A stretch of DNA of 64,000 bases from Halomonas elongata (GTDB lineage: Bacteria; Pseudomonadota; Gammaproteobacteria; Pseudomonadales; Halomonadaceae). Shown piece by piece: positions 31,788 to 38,622 of the stretch (its first letter is position 1; the number at the start of each line of letters is the position of its first letter). The translations under genes and the position numbers were made by a program. Location: positions 62,001 through 126,000 of the forward strand of contig NZ_JAJQTQ010000003.1 of NCBI RefSeq assembly GCF_029081005.1, written 5' to 3'. The notes beneath the pieces were generated by a model, which saw only the letters and a list, made by a program, of their open reading frames with translations, was not told the DNA's origin and ran no database searches.

Positions 31788-32468
31788 ATGAGCCGACGCG
31801 TACTGGCCTTCGATGTCTATGGCACCCTGATCGATACCCATGGCGTGGTCGATGAACTGCAGGCGCGCCTGGATGAGCCGTCCATGGCCGGCGACTTCTC
31901 GCGACGCTGGCGCGACAAGCAACTGGAGTACAGCTTCCGACGAGGACTGATGGGTGCCTACGTGGATTTCTCGCGTTGCACCCGGGAGGCCCTGGAGTTC
32001 ACCGACCGGCTGCTGGGTACCGGTCTGTCCGAGACCGACAAGGAACACCTGATGGGGGCCTATGCCGGTCTGCCGGCCTTTGCCGATGCCAGTTCGGCGC
32101 TGGCCCGTCTCGCCGAGACCGATCTCACCTGCGTGGCCTTTTCCAATGGTGGTCGGGAAGCCGTGGCCGGGTTGCTCGAAGGCGCCGGCCTTGGCGAGTA
32201 TTTCGCCGATATCGTCAGCGTCGAGGAAGTCAGGCGCTTCAAGCCGGACCCGGCGGTCTATGCCCACCTGCGCCAGCGTCTCGAGGTCGAGCCCGGGGAT
32301 ACCTGGCTGATTTCCAGCAATGCCTTCGATGTCATCGGCGCCCGCCACGCCGGACTGCATGCCGCTTGGGTCCGGCGCAGCCCCGAGGCGCCCTTCGATC
32401 CCTGGGGCATCGATCCCGATATCACGGTGTCCGATCTCGAGGGGCTGGTCGGCTACCTGGACTATTAA
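31788..32468 (+). CDS. HAD-superfamily type II haloacid dehalogenase-like hydrolase
   Basis: 226-residue HAD hydrolase. Motif I AFDVYGTLID contains the nucleophilic Asp, motif II is AFSNGG, motif III Lys in RFKPDPAVY, and the terminal SSNAFDVIGARHAGLHAAWVRR is typical of L-2-haloacid dehalogenase-like (type II) enzymes. GAGGAG lies before the ATG at 31788. It follows eutC on the same strand but after a 139-bp repeat; a link to ectoine metabolism (for example detoxifying a side product) is only suggested by position. Confidence 0.85.
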   Translation: MSRRVLAFDVYGTLIDTHGVVDELQARLDEPSMAGDFSRRWRDKQLEYSFRRGLMGAYVDFSRCTREALEFTDRLLGTGLSETDKEHLMGAYAGLPAFADASSALARLAETDLTCVAFSNGGREAVAGLLEGAGLGEYFADIVSVEEVRRFKPDPAVYAHLRQRLEVEPGDTWLISSNAFDVIGARHAGLHAAWVRRSPEAPFDPWGIDPDITVSDLEGLVGYLDY

Positions 32469-32622
32469 CCCGGCAAGCTTTCATGTCGGGTCAATCGCGG
32501 CACAGGGACGTGCCGCCGCCGGCCGTCAGGCCGGCGCGAGCCCGCGCCACACTAGAAGATCCACGCATCTGCGCCAGCGTGGTGCGGGCGACAATCCAAT
32601 AGATCAGGACGATCTATTGGAT
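32469..32622. other. Block of five consecutive hairpins between convergent genes
   Basis: Within 154 bp lie five stems in a row: CCCGGCA/TGTCGGG (32469-32490), GCGGCAC/GTGCCGC with loop AGGGAC (32497-32516), CGCCGGCC/GGCCGGCG with loop GTCA (32517-32536), GCCCGCGCCAC/GTGGTGCGGGC enclosing an AGAT/ATCT hairpin (32540-32589), and a perfect 12-bp ATCCAATAGATC/GATCTATTGGAT with loop AGGAC (32594-32622). No open frame of note. It starts one base after the HAD stop. It may be a structured RNA, a cluster of REP-type units, or a bidirectional terminator region. Confidence 0.6.
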
Positions 32623-32670
32623 CGCCAGGTTAATAAGTGCAGGGGGCCAGTTCCGGTGTGACGGGAACAT

Positions 32671-32877
32671 TCACTGCCGGGGGGCGTCGGTCCTCCGATT
32701 CTCCGCCGGGGGCTCGAAACGCCGGTTCACGTGATGCAAGAGTTCGAATTGACGATCGCACTCGCGGCAGGCGCTGCACATCGCCAGATGGAAGCGTAGC
32801 GAGACGCGCTCGCGGATTGTCAGGGGACGATCCCGCTTCATCGACATCAGCCGGGTCGCGTCTTTGCACATCAGCAT
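32671..32877 (-). CDS. Zinc-type anti-sigma factor (zf-HC2 family)
   Basis: 68-residue protein with the ZAS zinc signature H-x3-C-x2-C in RFHLAMCSACREC and a start (MCKDATRLMS) typical of soluble anti-ECF sigma factors. No transmembrane segment, so a cytoplasmic, probably metal- or redox-responsive, anti-sigma is likely. The start overlaps the end of the sigma gene; ATG at 32877 or 32871 (the latter gives a TGATG-type overlap) are both possible. Last gene of the bufferin operon. Confidence 0.85.
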   Translation of the reverse strand: MLMCKDATRLMSMKRDRPLTIRERVSLRFHLAMCSACRECDRQFELLHHVNRRFEPPAENRRTDAPRQ

Positions 32878-33473
32878 GTGGAAGTCTCCGTCAGCCAGCC
32901 ACTTTCGATGCAGGCGCGCAGCCTCAGACGAGCGCGGTGCAGCATCACCCAGCAGTTGTTTTCCTTGATGCCGACTTCGTGGCAGATGTCACGGGTGGAA
33001 AGTCCCATCAGCTCGCGCAGCGAGAAGATGCGGGCGAGGTTGTCCGGCAAGCCGATCATGCAAGCGTCGAAGACTCGCCAGAAGGTTTCGTTCTCGAATG
33101 AGGCCTCGGGCTCTCCCCAGGAAGTCGGGCGGGCATGTTGCTCCCACCGCCCGTTCTGCCGGAACAGGCGATCGACGACGTCGTCACTGGCTTCGTTCTC
33201 CAGCGGTTGCCACCGGCCGCTGTGTTGCTGGGCGCGCATGGCATCGAGCAGCTTGTGCTTGAGGATGCCGAACACCCAGGTTTCGTAGCCGGCGCGTCCG
33301 GAGAACGAGTCGCTTTTTTCCATGGCGGTTACCAGGGTGTCCTGAACGGCATCTTCGGCCTGGGCCTTGTCGCGTAGATGCAGGAGGGCGAAGGACACCA
33401 GTCGAGGTCGAACGGCCTCGAGGCGCCTGCCATAGCCTTCTGCTCCGGCAGCGGTCTTGGTGCTGTCGTTCAC
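32871..33473 (-). CDS. ECF-type RNA polymerase sigma factor
   Basis: About 200-residue sigma-70 family factor of the ECF class. Region 2 is LVSFALLHLRDKAQAEDAVQDTLVTAMEK with GYETWVFGILKHKLLDAMR; region 4 is LMGLSTRDICHEVGIKENNCWVMLHRARLRLR. A GTG at 33473 preceded by a GGGGGGAGG run gives the most family-like N-terminus (VNDSTK); an ATG at 33524 would add 17 residues. It overlaps its anti-sigma gene and lies downstream of bufA1-bufB-bufC-doxX, so it very likely autoregulates this operon. Confidence 0.88.
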   Translation of the reverse strand: MNDSTKTAAGAEGYGRRLEAVRPRLVSFALLHLRDKAQAEDAVQDTLVTAMEKSDSFSGRAGYETWVFGILKHKLLDAMRAQQHSGRWQPLENEASDDVVDRLFRQNGRWEQHARPTSWGEPEASFENETFWRVFDACMIGLPDNLARIFSLRELMGLSTRDICHEVGIKENNCWVMLHRARLRLRACIESGWLTETSTC

Positions 33474-33549
33474 GCCTCCCCCCCGTCGCAGGATGTCATT
33501 CGGTCTCGTGATACTCCCATGCATCGACAAGCGTATACGATCCCTGCCT

Positions 33550-34023
33550 TCAACGCTGGCGCGACGAGTCGGTCAGCCAGGCGTTCAGCAGCCAGTCCAG
33601 CGACAGAATACCCGGGCCGCGTAGTATCAGGTTCAGCAGGCAACCGGCCCAGAGGCCGTGGGTGACCCAGGCACCGGGGTAGACGAAGGTCTGGATCACC
33701 AGGGTCATGCACAGCAGTCCCGTGGCGGCGAGTCGGGTGCCGAGACCGGCCCACAACGCCAGCGACAGGCTGATCTCGGCAAGGGTTGCCAGATACGCCG
33801 CCAGGGCCGGGGGAATCACTGGCAGGTCGTATTCGTTCTCGAACAGAAAGAAGGTGCTCTGCATGATGCCGCCGGCATCCACCTTGGTCAGGGCCGAGAG
33901 GAAGAAGACGCTGCCGAGGACGACGCGCATCAACAGCAGCACCGCATCCAGGGGCAGGCGATCCAGCCAGGGAGCCAGGTGGCGATAATAGCGTTCCAGA
34001 GGCTTGAGCAGCGGCGATGTCAT
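33550..34023 (-). CDS. DoxX-family membrane protein
   Basis: 157-residue inner-membrane protein with about four hydrophobic spans: LLLMRVVLGSVFFLSALTKV, AAYLATLAEISLSLALWAGL, LAATGLLCMTLVIQTF and THGLWAGCLLNLILRG. The DoxX family groups small membrane proteins, often next to redox or DUF692/DUF2063 genes. The ATG at 34023 overlaps the bufC stop (ATGA), so it is translationally coupled to the bufferin genes. Its role there is not established. Confidence 0.85.
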   Translation of the reverse strand: MTSPLLKPLERYYRHLAPWLDRLPLDAVLLLMRVVLGSVFFLSALTKVDAGGIMQSTFFLFENEYDLPVIPPALAAYLATLAEISLSLALWAGLGTRLAATGLLCMTLVIQTFVYPGAWVTHGLWAGCLLNLILRGPGILSLDWLLNAWLTDSSRQR

Positions 34024-34772
34024 GATGGGGTCTCCTCGTGGCGGCACGGCGTCAAGGCGCCGAGACCGAGCAGCGTGCCGAGCGCCTGGCCGGCGTCTTC
34101 CTGACCGTGGCGCCGGCTGCAGGCCGTCAGGGCGTCGCCGAGTATCGGCCGGGCGTCGAGGGCGTGATAGAGCGTTTCGCAGGCCGGGGTGACCGACTGG
34201 ATGTCGACGTTTCGGCCATGCCGGACGAGCAGCCAGTGCCACCTGCCCGCCGCCCCGACGGCGATGCCTGTTTCCCCCCGCTCCAGGGCTTGCCACAGGT
34301 CGAGCACGTCGTGATGACCGATCAGGTGGCATGAAGCGGGGCTTGGTGAGCATGCCAGGGCGCCGGGATCTTGCGAGCTGGCCAGTGTCTCGGCATCCAG
34401 CGGTATGGTGTCGGCGGCATGGCTGACATCGAGCCGGGCGCGTTCGAGACGGCAGATGTCGATGACATAGGCGTAGTCGGTCATCGTCGGCAGGTCCTCG
34501 AGCATTTCGGCAAAGCGGTGTCCGTAGTGGACCAGGCGAGGCTCATCGGGAAGATGGTGGCGTGCGTAGGTGCTTGCCACGGCGGTGAAGAAGCGTTCGC
34601 CAAGTAGCGTTCGGGTATGCGGGAAGGTACTGGACAACGCCTCGATCAGGCTCTGCCTGACGTTGTTGCGATAGACATCGAGCCCCTGTCGGGAGCCGGG
34701 GCCGGGAAATTCAGCACCTGGCGCGTGCAGGGCCTCGGCGAAGCGATGCTGCCATTCGGCCAGGGAGGTCAT
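34020..34772 (-). CDS. bufC: Bufferin maturation partner BufC (DUF2063)
   Basis: 250-residue protein with an N-terminal DUF2063 domain (about residues 5-95: WQHRFAEALHAPG, LDVYRNNVRQSLIEALSSTFPHTRTLLGERFFTAVASTYARHHLP) and a C-terminal domain with HDVLDLWQALERGETG. DUF2063 proteins accompany DUF692 oxidases and are thought to present the precursor peptide to them. The ATG at 34772 overlaps bufB by four bases. Other domain names in use: putative DNA-binding domain; here the RiPP context is the better guide. Confidence 0.88.
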   Translation of the reverse strand: MTSLAEWQHRFAEALHAPGAEFPGPGSRQGLDVYRNNVRQSLIEALSSTFPHTRTLLGERFFTAVASTYARHHLPDEPRLVHYGHRFAEMLEDLPTMTDYAYVIDICRLERARLDVSHAADTIPLDAETLASSQDPGALACSPSPASCHLIGHHDVLDLWQALERGETGIAVGAAGRWHWLLVRHGRNVDIQSVTPACETLYHALDARPILGDALTACSRRHGQEDAGQALGTLLGLGALTPCRHEETPS

Positions 34773-35641
34773 GACACACCCTCCTGAGCGATGGCCTGTG
34801 GACGGTGTGCGGGGTGGTGGAGGCGTGCCCTGTCGACTTCCTCGAGCCAGCGTGACAGGGAGGGGAGGCGGGTATCCCACTCGATCAGGGTCGGGACGTT
34901 CGGCAACCAGCGCGATAGCTGGGCATAGCGTTGCCATACGGCCTCACAGACCGGACTCCCGTGATCGTCGATGCTCAGCGGTGGAACGGCCTCGGTGTCG
35001 AGATGGTGGCCGGCGAGGTGGAATTCCCCCACGGCGGATAGCGGCAAGGCGTCCAGGTAGGCATCGAGGTCGCGCCCGAGGTTCTGGGCGCTGATGTAGG
35101 CGTTGTTGATGTCCAGCAACAGTCCGCAGCCGGTTCGGTCGACGAGTTCGGCAAGAAAGTCCGCCTCTTCCAGGGTGTTGTCGAGGCGAACGTAGAGGCT
35201 GGGGTTTTCGACCAGCAGTTGGCGCCCCAGCGCTTGTTGTGTCTCGTCGACATGCCGCATCACCACGGCCAGACTCTCCTGGGTCAACGGCAACGGTAGC
35301 AAATCGTTGTAGACATCTCCCTCGAGTCGGCTCCAGGCGAGATGCTCCGAGACCAGAGACGGTCGCAGCGCTTCGACCAGGCGGACGAGTCGCTGAAGGT
35401 GAGCGGTATCCAGCGGCTCGGCGCCTCCCAAGGATAGGCCGACGCCATGCACCGAGAGAGCATAGCGCTCGGCAATGGCGGCGAGGTCGTCGCGGAACGG
35501 GCCGCCGGCACTCATGTGGTTTTCGGCGTGCAGTTCCAGAAAATCGACGTCGGTGTGACGGGACAGGAGCTCCGGAAAATGCTGGTGCTTGAGTCCGATG
35601 CCCTGGGCACCGGCTGGCAGCATGGTGAAATCCGTCGACAT
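34769..35641 (-). CDS. bufB: Bufferin-modifying multinuclear iron oxidase BufB (DUF692)
   Basis: 290-residue DUF692/MNIO enzyme with a TIM-barrel fold; relatives (MbnB, TglH, ChrH) use iron centres to modify cysteines of peptide precursors. Metal-ligand segments visible: LELHAENHM (Glu, Asn/His), SVHGVGLSLGG, VSEHLAW, LLVENPSLYV, LLLDINNAYISAQN, EFHLAGHH, IDDHGSPV and LIEWDTRLP. Start at 35641 follows a GGAGGCCTG-type ribosome site. Located 61 bp after the precursor gene bufA1 and coupled to bufC. It is expected to convert BufA1 cysteines to thiooxazoles. Confidence 0.92.
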   Translation of the reverse strand: MSTDFTMLPAGAQGIGLKHQHFPELLSRHTDVDFLELHAENHMSAGGPFRDDLAAIAERYALSVHGVGLSLGGAEPLDTAHLQRLVRLVEALRPSLVSEHLAWSRLEGDVYNDLLPLPLTQESLAVVMRHVDETQQALGRQLLVENPSLYVRLDNTLEEADFLAELVDRTGCGLLLDINNAYISAQNLGRDLDAYLDALPLSAVGEFHLAGHHLDTEAVPPLSIDDHGSPVCEAVWQRYAQLSRWLPNVPTLIEWDTRLPSLSRWLEEVDRARLHHPAHRPQAIAQEGVS

Positions 35642-35702
35642 GCAGGCCTCCTCGGTGGCGCCATGGCCCGCAAGCGCGGGCCATGAACAGTGTCGAACCA
35701 TG

Positions 35703-35990
35703 TCAGGGACGGTCGATTTCGGTCAGGCTACCGTTCCCGTGGGGCGTTTCGATGCTGGTGCAGGTGCCTTCCGGTACCAGCTTCCAGGCGTTGCCTTGAT
35801 AGTCGACGGTAGAGGTTCCGGCGCAGGTGGTTCCGGGGCCTGCCTTGCAATCGTTCTGGCCGGCCAGTGCAACGCCGTAGCATTTCTCCATGGCTTGTTT
35901 GGATTCATCGTCGGCGTAGGCGGCCGTCATGGCCCCGGCCTGGGCGATGGCGGTGGTGATGACGGCGGCCATCAGCATGGAATGTTTCAT
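35703..35990 (-). CDS. bufA1: Bufferin precursor BufA1 (DUF2282), copper-binding RiPP candidate
   Basis: 95-residue exported small protein: signal peptide (about 1-26, cleavage near AYA-DDE) then a compact DUF2282 core with four cysteines, Cys37, Cys48, Cys56 and Cys77, in [24 protein letters not shown] and VPEGTC. DUF2282 proteins encoded with DUF692/DUF2063 enzymes are bufferin precursors, periplasmic peptides whose modified cysteines sequester copper. ATG at 35990 preceded by GGAGGCAG. First gene of the operon; an ECF-type promoter candidate lies about 75-100 bp upstream. Confidence 0.92.
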   Translation of the reverse strand: MKHSMLMAAVITTAIAQAGAMTAAYADDESKQAMEKCYGVALAGQNDCKAGPGTTCAGTSTVDYQGNAWKLVPEGTCTSIETPHGNGSLTEIDRP

Positions 35991-36064
35991 GGTCTGCCTC
36001 CGTGGGCTTCTGCGTTGTGGGACGCCATCGAGCACCGTGTCGATATGTCGATGGGCAACGTTTT

Positions 36065-36089
36065 GTCGCGGCAGACGGCGAAACCTTAC
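36065..36089 (-). promoter_or_regulatory. Candidate ECF sigma promoter of the bufferin operon
   Basis: On the minus strand GTAAGG (36089-36084), a 15-nt spacer and CGAC (36068-36065) resemble an ECF -35/-10 pair (AAC/GTAA-type -35 and CG-rich -10). It would start transcription about 65-70 nt before bufA1. Only one such promoter is visible in the window for comparison, so this is tentative. Confidence 0.4.
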
Positions 36090-36121
36090 ACAGGCCATGG
36101 AAACTCGTCGGCGGCGACGCC

Positions 36122-36754
36122 TCAGAGCTCGATGATCGGTCCGCCGGCGGTCTCGGCGTCGGCGCGATCATGGGTCACCATCAGGGTCGGCAGGCCATCC
36201 CGGCGGATTCGTTCGAACACCAGGCGTCGCATCTCGTCGCGCAGGGCGGTGTCGAGCTTGGAGAAGGGCTCGTCCAGCAGCATGGCGTGGGGCTGGGCGA
36301 GCAGTACCCGCATCAGGGCGACCCGGGCGCGTTGACCGCCAGAGAGGGTCCCCGGGTCGCGTTCGGCGAACCCCGCCAGGCCGATGTCGTCGAGCGCCAT
36401 GTTCACCTCGTCTCGCCGTTGTCGACGCGAGCCGCCCGGTGGCATGCCGAAGGCCAGGTTGCCGCCTACATCGAGATGCGGAAACAGAAGGGGATCCTGG
36501 AACAGCAGGCCGAGGCGTCGTCGCTCCGGCGGCAGGAGACCGAGATCGGTCTCGCCGAGTAGTACGCGCCCCGAGGCCCGGAAGCCGACCGGCAGGAAGC
36601 CGGCAATATGCGCCAGCAGGGTTGATTTGCCGACGCCGGACGGCCCCATCAGGGTCAGGATCTCGCCGGGGGCGACACTGGCCGAGACGTCGATCAGGGG
36701 GTGCCCGCCATGGGTGATGGCGATCTCATCCAGTCGTAGAGAGGCGGTGCTCAT
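36122..36754 (-). CDS. ynjD: ABC transporter ATP-binding protein YnjD
   Basis: 210-residue ATPase. Walker [11 protein letters not shown]-loop [10 protein letters not shown], signature [13 protein letters not shown], Walker [13 protein letters not shown] and His in VTHDRADAE are all intact. Gene order ynjB-ynjC-ynjD and sizes match the E. coli YnjBCD transporter, a type-I importer of undefined substrate related to thiamine, iron and sulfate systems. The ATG at 36754 overlaps ynjC by four bases. Confidence 0.85.
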   Translation of the reverse strand: MSTASLRLDEIAITHGGHPLIDVSASVAPGEILTLMGPSGVGKSTLLAHIAGFLPVGFRASGRVLLGETDLGLLPPERRRLGLLFQDPLLFPHLDVGGNLAFGMPPGGSRRQRRDEVNMALDDIGLAGFAERDPGTLSGGQRARVALMRVLLAQPHAMLLDEPFSKLDTALRDEMRRLVFERIRRDGLPTLMVTHDRADAETAGGPIIEL

Positions 36755-38457
36755 GCGGCGTCTCCGGACAGCATCTGGCGGCGGTGGCGCCACCACAGAC
36801 GGGGAAGGGTCGTGGCCAGGGCGAAGCCGAGGGCCGGCAGGGCGAGCTGGTACAGGGCATAGACAGCCGTGAGCCGGCGGTCACCGCCACTGGCCAGGTT
36901 CACCGCCTCGGTGGTCAGGGTGGTCAAGCGACCGGCGCCGAGCAACAGGGTCGGCAGATACTGGCCGATGCTGACGGCGAAGCCCACGGCACCGGCGACG
37001 AGGATCGGCGCGGCGAGCATGGGCAGGCGGATGCGCAGGAAGACGCTGGCGGGCGAGGCGCCCAGGGTGGCGGCGACCTGGCGCCAGCGGGGATCCTGCC
37101 GGCGATAGCTTTCCGCCAGGGACAGGAAGGTGTAGGGCAGCACGAACAGGGCGTGGCCCAGGGTCACCGCCGGCCAGCCGGCGTTCAGCCCCACCTGGGC
37201 TTGCCACTGCACGAGTCCCTGCAGGAAGGCCACCTGGGGGACCAGTAGTGGCAGGTAGAGAATCAACTGGGCGCCGGCGCTCAATGGGCGACGACGATGC
37301 GTCTCGGCTTCGAGGCAGCCGAGGGTCAGCACCAGGGCGATGCCGGTGGCGGCCAGCCCGATGGTCACGGTATTCGAGAGGGGGCCGCCGATGCCCATGG
37401 TGGCCTGTTGCCAGGCATGCAGGGTCAGCGGGGCGGGCCAGGCGTCAGGGAAGGGCCAGTAACCGGCCAGCGACCAGAGGATGAGGCCGGCCAGGGCGGC
37501 GACCAGCACGCCGATGGCCAGCCAGGTCATCAGGGTGCCGAGGCCGCGTCCCAGGCGTTCGCCGCGTCGTCGGTGTCCATCGCGCAGCCAGCCGGCCCCC
37601 AGTCGCGAGACCAGCCGCTCGCCCAGCCACCAGATCAGCAGGGCCCCGGCGGTGACGCCGATCTGCAGCAGTGCCCCCGCGGCGGCCTGGAAACGCATCG
37701 TTAGATCGGGATCTCCCAGCCAGCGCACTACGGCCACGGCCAGGGGCGGCGGCGTCGAGGGACCGAGGATCATGGCCACTTCGATGTTGGCGGTGGCGAA
37801 GACGATGATCGCGTAGAGGGGTAGCCGGATCAGCGGGTAGAGAGCCGGCATCACGCCCTTGAGAAAGCCGTTGATCCGCCCGTAGCCCAGCGAACGGGCC
37901 ATCATCAGGCGTTCCCCGGCCCGGCACTGGGGCAGGGCGGCCAGGCTCATCAGCAGCAGGAAGGGAATCTCCTTGAGGGTCAGGCCGAGGGTCAGGGCCA
38001 GGCCGGCCTCGTCACCGGGGAACAGATAGTCGGGGGGATGGGACCAGCCGCTGAGCCAGGGCGAGACCAGGCGACTGGCCAGGCCAGAGGGCGTCAGGAG
38101 GAAGGCCAGCCCGATGGCGGCGGCCGCGTGGGGAACCGCCAGCAACGGCGACAGCAGGCGTCGTATCGTGCCGAACGCGCGCGTCTCGAGAAAGGTGGCC
38201 AGGCAAAGCGCCACGATGCCAAATGTCGCCAGGGCGCTGGCCAGTCCGGTGAACAGGCTCAGGCGGATCATGTCATCGAGACCGGTCGTGTTGCCGAGCG
38301 CCTGCCAGTGGACCAGTGTCCAGGCCTCGCCGCCCAGTGCCGGGTGCCAGCCGAAAGCCGGGGCGACCACGCCGGCCAGGCCCAGGAGCACCGGCAGGAT
38401 CAGCAGCGCCAGGGTAATGACGGGAACAACGCGTATCCCGGTCACGAAGTACGGCAT
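36751..38457 (-). CDS. ynjC: ABC transporter permease YnjC (two fused permease halves)
   Basis: 568-residue membrane protein with about 12 spans arranged as two BPD permease modules, similar to thiamine/iron permeases ThiP and FbpB and to E. coli YnjC (about 511). Second-half EAA-type loop: ATLGASPASVFLRIRLPML. The ATG at 38457 has no recognisable Shine-Dalgarno sequence, and a MITE (38474-38616) ends only 16 bp upstream, so the insertion may have removed the original translation signals or N-terminal codons. Confidence 0.83.
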   Translation of the reverse strand: MPYFVTGIRVVPVITLALLILPVLLGLAGVVAPAFGWHPALGGEAWTLVHWQALGNTTGLDDMIRLSLFTGLASALATFGIVALCLATFLETRAFGTIRRLLSPLLAVPHAAAAIGLAFLLTPSGLASRLVSPWLSGWSHPPDYLFPGDEAGLALTLGLTLKEIPFLLLMSLAALPQCRAGERLMMARSLGYGRINGFLKGVMPALYPLIRLPLYAIIVFATANIEVAMILGPSTPPPLAVAVVRWLGDPDLTMRFQAAAGALLQIGVTAGALLIWWLGERLVSRLGAGWLRDGHRRRGERLGRGLGTLMTWLAIGVLVAALAGLILWSLAGYWPFPDAWPAPLTLHAWQQATMGIGGPLSNTVTIGLAATGIALVLTLGCLEAETHRRRPLSAGAQLILYLPLLVPQVAFLQGLVQWQAQVGLNAGWPAVTLGHALFVLPYTFLSLAESYRRQDPRWRQVAATLGASPASVFLRIRLPMLAAPILVAGAVGFAVSIGQYLPTLLLGAGRLTTLTTEAVNLASGGDRRLTAVYALYQLALPALGFALATTLPRLWWRHRRQMLSGDAA

Positions 38458-38473
38458 CAGTGTCGTGCTCTAT

Positions 38474-38616
38474 AGAAATACTGAATAAATCGCCGAGCAT
38501 AGTGAAGCGCAAGGCGCACGGAGCACAGAAAGCGAGACATAACGAGGGGTTAGGCGAGCTTTCGAGCACTGCGCAACGCAGCGATTTGCATGCGCAGGCA
38601 TTTAAGCAGTGTTTCC
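38474..38616 (+). repeat. MITE-like interspersed repeat, copy C (inside ynjBCD)
   Basis: 143-bp element with terminal inverted repeats AGAAATACTG and CAGTGTTTCC, flanked by CTAT on both sides (38470-38473 and 38617-38620). About 85-90% like copies A and B by eye. It occupies nearly the entire gap between ynjB and ynjC. Confidence 0.85.
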
Positions 38617-38622
38617 CTATCG

